Shown: piece after piece, positions 43,232 through 51,448 of the stretch | How the letters are laid out: each line of letters starts with the position of its first letter | Numbering within the stretch: position 1 is the first letter of the stretch | DNA from: an uncultured Prevotella sp. | GTDB lineage: Bacteria; Bacteroidota; Bacteroidia; Bacteroidales; Bacteroidaceae | Length of the DNA: 54,959 nucleotides | Assembly: GCA_900555035.1 (NCBI GenBank) | Contig: USJX01000012.1 | Span: forward strand, 1 to 54,959 | Direction of reading: 5' to 3' | Translations under genes and position numbers: made by a program | Notes under the pieces: model-generated | Database searches by the model: none | The model's input: the letters and a program-made list of their open reading frames with translations, nothing else | Told to the model about the DNA's origin: nothing

Positions 43232-46200
43232 TTATTTTACTGGGGTGAATATATCTGAATATTGATTGATGAAGTCTACCAGTGGCGTAGCATAATGCCA
43301 AGCTAGGACAACGAAACCTGCATCTTCGAGTACTTCCCGTTTCTCTCTGTCATCCTCTTGTATTTCAGGACGATCGTGTGGGGTGCCGTCGCAGAATACT
43401 ACGATACGCTCGCCATACATGAAGTCGGGCTGTACGTAATATTCTTCCGGGAACATCGGCTGTGCCTTGTCTGGCAAGCGCAAGTGATGGTCGTGCAGAT
43501 ATTTCAGAAACTCATATTCCGTAGAGCTGTTGTGGTCTCTTGCCGCCTCTAATGCTGCATATTGCTCATCGTAGCTGAGCGTTTGTCCTGCTCTATGAAG
43601 TTCGACTTTTGCCTCTTGCATCAACTTGAGCGTTCTGTATATCAGACGGATGTCTATCTGCTGATGATAGGGCTGATTATAGTAGTTGAGCAGATTGGAG
43701 TAATCGGCAGGAGTCAATTCGTTGAGCTCGTCTTGCGTCAACTCAGGCTTGTTGTAACAAATATCGTATGCTCTTTGCACAACTTCCCGATAAGCATCAG
43801 GCTCATGGACGAGACGACTTAATACACCGAGAGAGCCTTCTGCATTCTCGTAGATGAGAATATTAGGCGTAGTACCTTCTCCCATGACCTCAGCACCCAT
43901 TTCGCTGCCTTCTATTTGGAACACATCTTCGATAGCCTGTTTGAAAGCATAAAGGAAGGTGCGAACTGCTTCCTTCTTGTCTAATAGCAGAGCTTTTAGG
44001 GGTTGTATGTATATAGCGTTGGCTGTTGTCTCCGTAAAGAGCTTGACAAACTTAATGCGATCAGCCTCTTCTGGATTTTTATCTGCTTCTTCTTGTATAC
44101 GTGCAAGGCGTTCATTGCTTATCCAGTCGCCAGTCTTTGTGTCGAACGCAAAGCCATTGGCATTGTTGTCGTTGCGAGATTCCAAGATGTATGTCAGACG
44201 ACAAGACGGAATATAACGGATGTTTGCCAAATGCTCACCATGCGGGGAGAGTAGCTCACACTCGCTTATGGAACGTGGATCGTCACTTGAGAAGAATGTC
44301 TTGGTCTGATAGTACTTACGGGAACGCTCCTCCTCTTGGCATGTTATCTTCTCGGTTTCTGTAGCAACCATATCTTGTGCCTCGATACACATACCTTTTA
44401 TCAATTCGACATTGTTGTCAAGAGATTCTCCTGTAATGATGTCTGTATGATGTTCGGCATTCTCCTCGTCCTTATATACAACACCTGTCTTAGGATTGTA
44501 GAAGAACTTATGAGGAAGAACTTCCGATAACATCTGCATTCGGGTGATACGGAATTTACCACCATTATTATATATAATGTTCTGTGGTCCGAACTCGCTC
44601 AGAGCAAGACGCTTTGGACGACTAAGGTATTCCACCTTATCAGACTTGTATTGCAGCAATGCTCGCTGTGGCAACTTGGTGAAGTTATAACCTGGTAAGA
44701 AGCCCTCACTTGCGAGATAGCGGTAAGGATAGAACTCACTTTCTTCCTTGTTCTTGAGTTGTTTCCCTCCAAGTAATAAGTCACGAAGGTTTTCTCCACG
44801 CTGTTGTTTCATATGTGCATCACGCTTCTCTTTAGAGTTCTCACCATAGATACGATTCTTGATGACAAGGTTTGCTTCCTCAATCTGAGTTTGCGCTTGC
44901 TTGTAGAGAGAACGCCAACGGTCAAGAGCTCTGTCGAAGTCGTACTCATAATTCGTAAGAATATTGTCTAACCAATGTTCGGTAAACCAAATAGGTTGTT
45001 CATCTTTCATACGTTCTTTCAAGAACGTATCGCTCATGATTTGTTTGAATGCCTGCTTGATTTGCTCCTTTCGCTCTGGTGTGAGTTGTAGGGCTATACG
45101 AACCTCATCTTTTAATGTGATATTGTTGATATCATCATAATCCACCAAGTCCTTAATGCCATCAGACAGCTCTTTGATAGGGCACAATGCGAGAATGGTA
45201 GAGTGGAGGTGCGTGCGGAACAGTTCTTCATTAACCAATTCCATTCTTGGAGCCTTCACTTCACCTTTGACCATCTTTTCAGGATGGTTCAAGTAATAAT
45301 TCTCATGTGAGTTGCGTGGACGGCAATAGGTGTAAACCAGTGCAGCTTGTCCACTTCGACCTGCTCGACCTGCTCGCTGGGTATAATTGGCAGGAGTAGG
45401 TGGTACATTGCGCATACCTACAACAGATAAATCCTTGATATCGATACCTAACTCCATCGTAGGAGAGCAGTAGAGAATCGGGAACTTTCCTTCGCGGAAT
45501 TCCTGTTCTCTATTTTCGCGATCTTCCTTGGAAACCTGTCCTGTATGGTCTTTAGCCTCCAGGCATACATCTTTGAGAGGTATGTTTTGATAGAATTGCT
45601 GGAAGTAATGGTTGGGTTCTTTATCAAGCCAATTGCCTCCCTCTAAGATGCGATAGCGTACCAGGTCACGGCGTATATGTTTCTTATCGCCAGCTTGCCA
45701 TAGGATACTGCCATAATCGAGCTGGTAGGTTCCGTTTTCGTGTATGATGAAGTTTGACAAAGCTTCGAATAAGCCTGTCATATAATACGTGTACTCTTCC
45801 TCATTCTTGATGGTACGTCCTGTATTCTTCTCTATGTAGTCACGAATAAAGAAACCAAGCTTGCTTCTATAGCCTCCACTTTCCAGATTATATGCATTGC
45901 GTCTGTGAGGATTGGTGATAAACAACTCGTTTGCTTCGTCAATAGTGTCGCTTTCATCAAGTGTCCATGGGGCTTTCAGATTCTCTCTTACTGCCTTGCT
46001 GGTATCTTTTACGGCTTGAATCGTCCTTTCGCTGCTATAGATGCAAAGTTTGTGGCGAAGGTAGTCGAGGATTTGAGTAATGAACTCTTCTTTTTGCTCA
46101 TCATCCAATCCTTCCAGTTCAGGTATATCATATAGACGTTCTGAATTGTTTTCACCTGTAATCTCATCATGAAGATATTTGTAGCCGATGGTCAGCAATG

Positions 46201-48400
46201 CGCAATCTTCAAGATTTGGCATAATCACAGTCCAGTTTCCGGCAAGGTCATCATAGATGATGGTGGAGAGATAACGTTCCATGATATTCTTCATATCATT
46301 GGCACGGCCACCACGGAGCCCTTGTCGTATAGAATAATCATTTACTTCCAGATGAAGATTATCCAGCACCATTCTGGCAATCCTTGTATTGTCTATAGGC
46401 TCAGCGGAATCTTTGATAGCATTCCAGATGGCAGAGCGTATTTTACCAATGCGGATAAAGTCATTGAAATGACCTGCTTGCAATGCGGCATCCTGGCGAG
46501 CATCGACAAAGGTTAATACCTTTCTGTCGTTTTGCTCAATACCCATTTTCTGCATGAGGATAATATCCTCGTATGACAATACTGTTGTGGCAGTGCTTCT
46601 ACCTTCACCGCCGATTCTTGACAATTTTGAATATTCTGATTGCTTACCTTTGTAAACCACACGAGCTGTTGGGTCGTACATGAGTGGAGATGGTACGAAA
46701 ATAGCCTCGATGAACCCCATGTTATCGAGTGGTTCGGCAGGACTGTAGGCGCCTGATTGAGTTACATAAACCTTTTGTGGAATACGTGACTCGTATGTTT
46801 TCTTCAGCTTTCGTACTCCCTTTTTGTTTGTGGTGTACCAATCTGATGGAATTTCCTCAGAATTTACGTCAAGGATATAATCATTTATATTTTCTCCTTT
46901 ATGAGGAAGGACGATGTAGCCATCATTGATATCGCTATCACCATCACCTGATGCATAGCCATCAAAGTTTCTTGGCATAATCAGACTGCCATTAATTTTG
47001 ACGACATAGAATTCGTGACCACTTAGACGACTGAACACGACGGGATAGTACATGACTTTTGTGTTGCCATGTGACAGCTCCTCACAATAGAGCTTTTCTT
47101 CTACAGTGATTTGGCGGTTGTCTTGTTCGCCTATAGTAAGATATACGTTTCCTGTTTGGGGAATGAACTGATGAACTTTATACGGAAGTACAGATACGCC
47201 TTTCTGTTGGTTCAGAAAATTGCACCAGTTAAGCACTTCTATGATATGCTTCTGGCACTTTCCTTCTTCTTCTCCAGTTTTTATACTCAGTTGTTTAGCC
47301 ATATCCTCTATAGAGATAGGCTTCCCTCTGAAATATTTTTTTTCTTTTCTGTTGTAAGCAAGTGCAATACTTTGTTCTATCCAAATGGCTGTAGGATATT
47401 TTATTGCATCATGTATGTCTGCTGAATGTGGAACCGGGTTGTTGATGCAAATGCGCAATTCACCATCAGAAGGTTCATCGTCAGATAGTCCTATTGCAAG
47501 AGTTTCGTCTATAACCTGTTCTTTTGTGTATGAACTTCCGAATATGCATGATGCAACTTCGGCAACTTTTTCTCTTTGCTGACTATAAGTCATACTGTCA
47601 TCTGCAACCATTGTGGCTGATGTACCGAAGCAAAGTACTTGACCTGTTGCCAAAGATTTGATTCTGCGTATCAGGAACGAAACATCGCTTCCTTGCATTC
47701 CACGATAAGTATGCAACTCATCGAATACGAGGAAGTGAAGGTTTCCCAAGAAACATTTGCGCAAGTCTTCTTCTTTGCCAGCACGAGTCATGAGTAATTC
47801 CAACATCATATAGTTGGTTAATATGATGTTAGGAGGTGTTTGTTGCATCTTTCTGCGTGCTTCATCGTTTTCCTGTCCGGTGTATTTACCGAAAGTGAAA
47901 GGACATGAGCGGCCTGTTCTTTCTTCGAACTCAGCTTTATATCGGCTTAATTCTTCAGCTTGTGAGTTGATGAGGGCATTCATCGGATAAACGATAATAG
48001 CTATAGTCTTATCCTTGCATGCCTCTTCGTGAAGTAGAACGTAATTGAATATAGTAGCCATGAAGGTACGTGATTTTCCTGAACCTGTGCCGGAAGTCAC
48101 GATGAATTCTTTGTCTTGACAGCCTAACTCTATAGCTTCTTGCTGATGCATGTAAAATGGCTTGTCGAAGAAAAATTCCAAATCTTTATGGATAGGGAGC
48201 CCCTTGGCAATAAGTTCCTGTACACCTATTCCCTTCTTGAAGTTTGGATTGAATTGAATCAAAGCCTTTGGCCACAGCTTTTCATTTTTGATGGAGTCGC
48301 TGACTTTTTCCTTGATTCGCTCATCCTTTATGGCAACAAAACTTTTCAGGTAACTTTTGTAGCTGCCTTTCAAGTTTTCATATAATTCAATTATATTCAT
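43232..48400 (-). CDS. Giant helicase with DUF1998-like region and C-terminal nuclease-like domain
   Basis: 1722 aa. The first RecA-like domain has HQQEAIELGCQDKEFIVTSG then TGSGKSRTF (Walker A near 103), NIILTNYMMLELLMTRAG, motif II HFLVFDELHTYRGMQGSDV (near 227) and LCFGTSATMVADD. The second RecA domain appears much later (ILYCSPTMELGIDIKDLSVV, then NYTQRAGRAGRSGQAALVYT near 1010), separated by about 650 residues. A DUF1998-like region follows (GFAFDTKTGDWIS, TETTANAIYIQPLKALLLD, PNILIYENAEGSLGVLSRLV near 1500), without the usual cysteine quartet. The end is Vsr/DUF559-like: STEYEFLKYLHDHHLRLPDK, VQPDFMYGERIVVFCDGTPH. It combines features of DrmA, DrmB and DruE with a predicted nuclease. 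It is first in the island operon. Confidence 0.8.
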   Translation of the reverse strand: MNIIELYENLKGSYKSYLKSFVAIKDERIKEKVSDSIKNEKLWPKALIQFNPNFKKGIGVQELIAKGLPIHKDLEFFFDKPFYMHQQEAIELGCQDKEFIVTSGTGSGKSRTFMATIFNYVLLHEEACKDKTIAIIVYPMNALINSQAEELSRYKAEFEERTGRSCPFTFGKYTGQENDEARRKMQQTPPNIILTNYMMLELLMTRAGKEEDLRKCFLGNLHFLVFDELHTYRGMQGSDVSFLIRRIKSLATGQVLCFGTSATMVADDSMTYSQQREKVAEVASCIFGSSYTKEQVIDETLAIGLSDDEPSDGELRICINNPVPHSADIHDAIKYPTAIWIEQSIALAYNRKEKKYFRGKPISIEDMAKQLSIKTGEEEGKCQKHIIEVLNWCNFLNQQKGVSVLPYKVHQFIPQTGNVYLTIGEQDNRQITVEEKLYCEELSHGNTKVMYYPVVFSRLSGHEFYVVKINGSLIMPRNFDGYASGDGDSDINDGYIVLPHKGENINDYILDVNSEEIPSDWYTTNKKGVRKLKKTYESRIPQKVYVTQSGAYSPAEPLDNMGFIEAIFVPSPLMYDPTARVVYKGKQSEYSKLSRIGGEGRSTATTVLSYEDIILMQKMGIEQNDRKVLTFVDARQDAALQAGHFNDFIRIGKIRSAIWNAIKDSAEPIDNTRIARMVLDNLHLEVNDYSIRQGLRGGRANDMKNIMERYLSTIIYDDLAGNWTVIMPNLEDCALLTIGYKYLHDEITGENNSERLYDIPELEGLDDEQKEEFITQILDYLRHKLCIYSSERTIQAVKDTSKAVRENLKAPWTLDESDTIDEANELFITNPHRRNAYNLESGGYRSKLGFFIRDYIEKNTGRTIKNEEEYTYYMTGLFEALSNFIIHENGTYQLDYGSILWQAGDKKHIRRDLVRYRILEGGNWLDKEPNHYFQQFYQNIPLKDVCLEAKDHTGQVSKEDRENREQEFREGKFPILYCSPTMELGIDIKDLSVVGMRNVPPTPANYTQRAGRAGRSGQAALVYTYCRPRNSHENYYLNHPEKMVKGEVKAPRMELVNEELFRTHLHSTILALCPIKELSDGIKDLVDYDDINNITLKDEVRIALQLTPERKEQIKQAFKQIMSDTFLKERMKDEQPIWFTEHWLDNILTNYEYDFDRALDRWRSLYKQAQTQIEEANLVIKNRIYGENSKEKRDAHMKQQRGENLRDLLLGGKQLKNKEESEFYPYRYLASEGFLPGYNFTKLPQRALLQYKSDKVEYLSRPKRLALSEFGPQNIIYNNGGKFRITRMQMLSEVLPHKFFYNPKTGVVYKDEENAEHHTDIITGESLDNNVELIKGMCIEAQDMVATETEKITCQEEERSRKYYQTKTFFSSDDPRSISECELLSPHGEHLANIRYIPSCRLTYILESRNDNNANGFAFDTKTGDWISNERLARIQEEADKNPEEADRIKFVKLFTETTANAIYIQPLKALLLDKKEAVRTFLYAFKQAIEDVFQIEGSEMGAEVMGEGTTPNILIYENAEGSLGVLSRLVHEPDAYREVVQRAYDICYNKPELTQDELNELTPADYSNLLNYYNQPYHQQIDIRLIYRTLKLMQEAKVELHRAGQTLSYDEQYAALEAARDHNSSTEYEFLKYLHDHHLRLPDKAQPMFPEEYYVQPDFMYGERIVVFCDGTPHDRPEIQEDDREKREVLEDAGFVVLAWHYATPLVDFINQYSDIFTPVK

Positions 48401-48423
48401 ACTTGCTAATCTTTAAACAGGTA

Positions 48424-48431
48424 CAAAGATA
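48424..48431 (-). promoter_or_regulatory. -7 box of the defence-type operon
   Basis: Minus-strand TATCTTTG lies 24 nt before the ATG at 48400. No -33 TTTG is seen at the usual distance. All five island genes probably depend on this promoter. Confidence 0.55.
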
Positions 48432-48477
48432 ATATTTTTCTTTGGAAATAGGGATATCTTCAGGAGGAAAATGTATT

Positions 48478-48651
48478 TTATTTGTGATTTTTTCCAGTTT
48501 TGGGTGAAAAATACTCAGCCCGTAATGCTTTAAATATTGATTCACCAACTGGAAGCAACTGCGCAGGATTGCCTACAAAAATCACTTTACCTCCAAAGTT
48601 AGGTCGTACAAACGTAAGGAGATTTACTATCGGATTGTCTGTGCCGAACAT
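48478..48651 (-). pseudogene. Helicase fragment (AAA_30/Pif1/RecD-like)
   Basis: A 57-codon frame starting at ATG 48651 encodes MFGTDNPIVNLLTFVRPNFG and KVIFVGNPAQLLPVGES, then FKALRAEYFSP. The 'VIFVGxPAQLxPVG' strand is the motif II-III region of superfamily 1 helicases of the Pif1/RecD type, where a catalytic GD is normal (GN here). Only this part remains, so it is a fragment of a gene displaced at the right edge of the island. It sits between the operon promoter and a group of TTCGCTATAA repeats. Confidence 0.5.
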
Positions 48652-48661
48652 AACGATACAA

Positions 48662-48767
48662 TTCGCTATAATTAGTTGCTTTCGCTATAAACCTCGTCAT
48701 GTTTTGACGGGTTCAAAATGAATTTCCGTTATAATCAATGAAGAATTCGCTATAATTCCGCTATAAT
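48662..48767. repeat. Five short TTCGCTATAA-type repeats
   Basis: TTCGCTATAAT or close variants occur at 48662-48672, 48681-48690, 48724-48735 (TTCCGTTATAAT), 48746-48756 and 48756-48767 (TTCCGCTATAAT). They lie between two gene relics. They may be old operator repeats of a lost AlbA_2/ATPase gene, comparable to the sets at 1520-1605 and 33355-33435. Confidence 0.75.
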
Positions 48768-49010
48768 ATGTCCTCTATGATTAAGGCATGATATACCAAG
48801 TTCGTCCATCCGCTTGTGATATGATAGGCTACCCCATCTTCTGTTATGCCACATACGGTTGCAATCTCTTTTGCCGTGGCCATTGGATTTTTGCTGATTA
48901 TTTTTAGAATAGTTTCCGTAGTATCGGCAGGAGTTTCCGTAGTTACAGAGGGAGTTTCCGTAGTTGTTTCCGTAGTAACCGTAGTTGTTTCCGTAGTGTC
49001 CTTGATGTTT
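48761..49010 (-). pseudogene. C-terminal relic of an AlbA_2-type protein with Thr/Glu repeats
   Basis: The minus strand reads a threonine/glutamate repeat (TETTTVTTETTTETPSVTTE) followed by TILKIISKNPMATAKEIATV and CGITEDGVAYHI, then loses family similarity before TAG at 48763-48761. This is the repeat linker plus winged helix that ends many AlbA_2 proteins. At DNA level the linker is a GTTTCCGTAGT minisatellite (about 48916-48995 on the plus strand). There is no start or catalytic part, so it is a relic at the right edge of the island. Confidence 0.55.
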
Positions 49011-49041
49011 CTTTCCTGTTTAAGGCAAGTGTACGAAGTTT

Positions 49042-49086
49042 ATACTAAAAAAGGTCACCAGCATTTTGGCGACCTTTTTTTAGTAT
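49042..49086 (-). terminator. Terminator after the antiporter gene; right copy of the inverted 45-bp pair
   Basis: GGTCACCA and TGGCGACC arms (one mismatch) are flanked by A6 and T7 runs. Read on the minus strand it repeats the GH2 terminator at 33294-33338 almost exactly, including the loop. Confidence 0.85.
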
Positions 49087-49100
49087 CCTTTATTTTCTCT

Positions 49101-51233
49101 TTATTTTCTGAATTTCTTTTTGAACCATTGGTTGAATGCCACGTAGGCACTGATTTCCTCCTGGTGCTGAGGCTCGGCAAATGTCAGTACATTGCCCGAT
49201 GAATCTCCGTGCTGGTCAGGGAAGATAATCATCAGGTTGGTGCCCGAGAAGAAACGGGTAAGCTCTTCCGGCAATCGCTCCAATGCAGACTTGTGGGAAA
49301 CGGTTCCCTTTCGGGCTGTCACCACCACAAAGAGATGGTCCTTGCTCATGTGTGAGGCAAGCTGCGGCATCTCGTTCCAATGGTGCATCAGGGTGTAGTC
49401 GGCTCTCACTTCATGATGGCGGTTGGTGATGTACTCGTTGATGAGTGCCATCGTCTCCTCCCTGCCATGAAATTGGATGCGGCAATCCAGGTTGCCGGCA
49501 AGTCGGGTGAGTCGTTCTACCCATCGGTAGAAGCCCGGTTCAAACTCGGCTCTCGATGGTATCGCCACCTGTATTCGGCGGATGGTATTGAGCGGCTGCT
49601 TGATGCGAGCCATGATAATCTGGCGGCTCAGTCCGTTGAAGAGACTCTGGTGGAACTCTCCCCAGAACTTAGGCGAAATCTCCGGGTGCATGTGCATGCC
49701 GATGATGATTTCTGAACACTGGAACTCGTTGAAGGCATGCTTGATGCCGTTGGCAATGTTGGCAGCAATGCGAACCTGCGTCTGCGTCATCACATCCGTG
49801 GCTGCGGCAAGCTGACTGCAATGGTCCAGCAGCTGGCGACCCTGTTCCTGCTTGTATCGCATGTCCTTATCATCATATACCACGTTCAGGCAGACCAGTC
49901 CTCTGTTCAGTTTCTGGTTTCTCACCAGGAAGGCGAGACTCATCAGATTATCGGCATATTCCGGATATTTCACAGGTATGAGAATCTTCTCATCGCTAAC
50001 CTTCTTGGTATCCTCGGCATCTGGAAGCTCCTTGTCTCGGAGGATAATCTTTCTGGAACTCCAGTCGGTGAGCATCGAAGAGATGACGCAGGTGCAGAGA
50101 ATCATCATCACCACACCATTCAGCATGTCATCGTTCACCAGATAGGTGTTCGGACCCACCAGGATGTTCATACCCACCATCACCATGGCGATACTGCCGG
50201 CGGCATGGGCGGAAGTCAAACCGAACATCATGTGACCCGATGACAGCGGCAACCGGAATCCGAAGCAGGCGGCATAGGCTGCAATGGCTTTTCCCAAGGT
50301 TCCGAAGAACACGATGCAGAAGATGACCCACAGGATATGACCGCCCTGGAAGAGCAGTCCCACGTTGATGAGCATGCCCACACCTATCAGAAAGTAAGGG
50401 ATGAAGAGTGCATTGCCCGTAAACTCCAGTCGGTTCATCAGCGGAGAAACGTGCGGGATATATCTATTTAATATGAGACCTGCGAAGAAGGCACCGAACA
50501 CGCCCTCGATGCCCACCATCTGCGAGAGAGCCGCACTCATGAAGAGCATCGCCATCACGAAGATAAACTGCATCACGGAATCGCTGTACCGGCGCAGGAA
50601 CCATCTCGTTAATCTAGGAATCAGGAAAATCATGATTCCGCAGTAAGCTGCAAACTTAGCAGCGAAGAAAAGCCAGAAGAGAACGCCGTCGTGCTTGGAG
50701 AACGAGGCGACGAGACCCGCCAGCATGATGAGCGCTATCAGCAGCGAAAGCATACTGGAACCCACACTCAGCGTGACGCTCGGCTTCTGCTGCAATCCGA
50801 ATCGGGAAACGATAGGGTAGGCTATCAGGGTGTTGGAAGCCATGATGCAACTCAGCAGGAAGGAAGCCTTGAAGGAATAATGCAGCAGCCAGATGCTCAT
50901 GCCGAAGGTGAGGAAGAAGGGGATGAAGCAGGTGAGCAGACCATAGATAATGAGCCGCGACTTGTTTTTCTTCATGCCTTCCATGTCCATCTCCAGGGCT
51001 GCGAGAAACATGATGTAATAAAGTCCCACCTTTCCGAAGAGTTCGAACGAGGCATCTCGTTCCAGGATGTTCAGTCCGTATTTGCCCACGAGGATACCCG
51101 CCAGCACCATTCCGATGATGTGGGGAATTCTGAGTTTACCCATGATGATGGGGGCAAAGAGGATGATGAGGAGCACTACGAAGAAAATCAACGTAGGGTC
51201 GGTAATCGGGAAGTATTGGGCAATATTTATCAT
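49101..51233 (-). CDS. CPA2-type cation/proton antiporter
   Basis: 710 aa. About twelve membrane helices occupy the first 390 residues, beginning PTLIFFVVLLIILFAPIIMG and RIPHIIGMVLAGILVGKYGL. The antiporter core is recognisable in MASNTLIAYPIVSRFGL and GVFGAFFAGLILNRYIPHVS. The hydrophilic C-terminal 300 residues resemble tandem universal-stress-type domains (EKILIPVKYPEYADNLMSLA; RRIQVAIPSRAEFEPGFYRW). It probably exchanges Na+ or K+ for protons at the inner membrane, with the tail regulating it. It is a single gene with a consensus promoter and its own terminator. Confidence 0.85.
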   Translation of the reverse strand: MINIAQYFPITDPTLIFFVVLLIILFAPIIMGKLRIPHIIGMVLAGILVGKYGLNILERDASFELFGKVGLYYIMFLAALEMDMEGMKKNKSRLIIYGLLTCFIPFFLTFGMSIWLLHYSFKASFLLSCIMASNTLIAYPIVSRFGLQQKPSVTLSVGSSMLSLLIALIMLAGLVASFSKHDGVLFWLFFAAKFAAYCGIMIFLIPRLTRWFLRRYSDSVMQFIFVMAMLFMSAALSQMVGIEGVFGAFFAGLILNRYIPHVSPLMNRLEFTGNALFIPYFLIGVGMLINVGLLFQGGHILWVIFCIVFFGTLGKAIAAYAACFGFRLPLSSGHMMFGLTSAHAAGSIAMVMVGMNILVGPNTYLVNDDMLNGVVMMILCTCVISSMLTDWSSRKIILRDKELPDAEDTKKVSDEKILIPVKYPEYADNLMSLAFLVRNQKLNRGLVCLNVVYDDKDMRYKQEQGRQLLDHCSQLAAATDVMTQTQVRIAANIANGIKHAFNEFQCSEIIIGMHMHPEISPKFWGEFHQSLFNGLSRQIIMARIKQPLNTIRRIQVAIPSRAEFEPGFYRWVERLTRLAGNLDCRIQFHGREETMALINEYITNRHHEVRADYTLMHHWNEMPQLASHMSKDHLFVVVTARKGTVSHKSALERLPEELTRFFSGTNLMIIFPDQHGDSSGNVLTFAEPQHQEEISAYVAFNQWFKKKFRK

Positions 51234-51312
51234 CGGCTTTCTTCTTTATCAGTTATGTTGAAAGAGGGATTCCGGCATCCGCCATCACCCCTCTCCTTTT
51301 GTTTTTTGAGTG

Positions 51313-51343
51313 CAAAATTACTAATAATTCTTGAAAGAGCAAA
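51313..51343 (-). promoter_or_regulatory. Promoter of the antiporter gene
   Basis: On the minus strand TTTG (51343-51340) and TAATTTTG (51320-51313) are 19 nt apart, a full consensus pair. The start codon lies 80 nt downstream. Confidence 0.75.
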
Positions 51344-51383
51344 TTTTTTGCGCTCTTATCCTTTCATTGTGGAGATATTTTTG

Positions 51384-51391
51384 TAATTTTG
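51384..51391 (+). promoter_or_regulatory. -7 box of the MFS gene
   Basis: TAATTTTG lies 58 nt before the ATG at 51449; a TTG at 51367-51369 is closer than the usual -33 distance. Confidence 0.5.
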
Positions 51392-51448
51392 CACCCCTGA
51401 AACAAATTATTTTAAGATAATAAGATAAAAAGAATTAGGATAGCACGT

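Noticed and set aside
48916..48995. CRISPR-like array
   Set aside because: Units are about 11-18 bp without unique spacers and read as a Thr/Glu protein linker.
33294..49086. The two 45-bp terminators as a target-site duplication
   Set aside because: Target-site duplications are direct repeats; these copies are inverted, as shown by the loop orientation.
48846..49202. A plus-strand frame of 118 codons rich in Val and Ser
   Set aside because: It is the complement of the Thr/Glu minisatellite of an AlbA_2 relic and overlaps the antiporter terminator.
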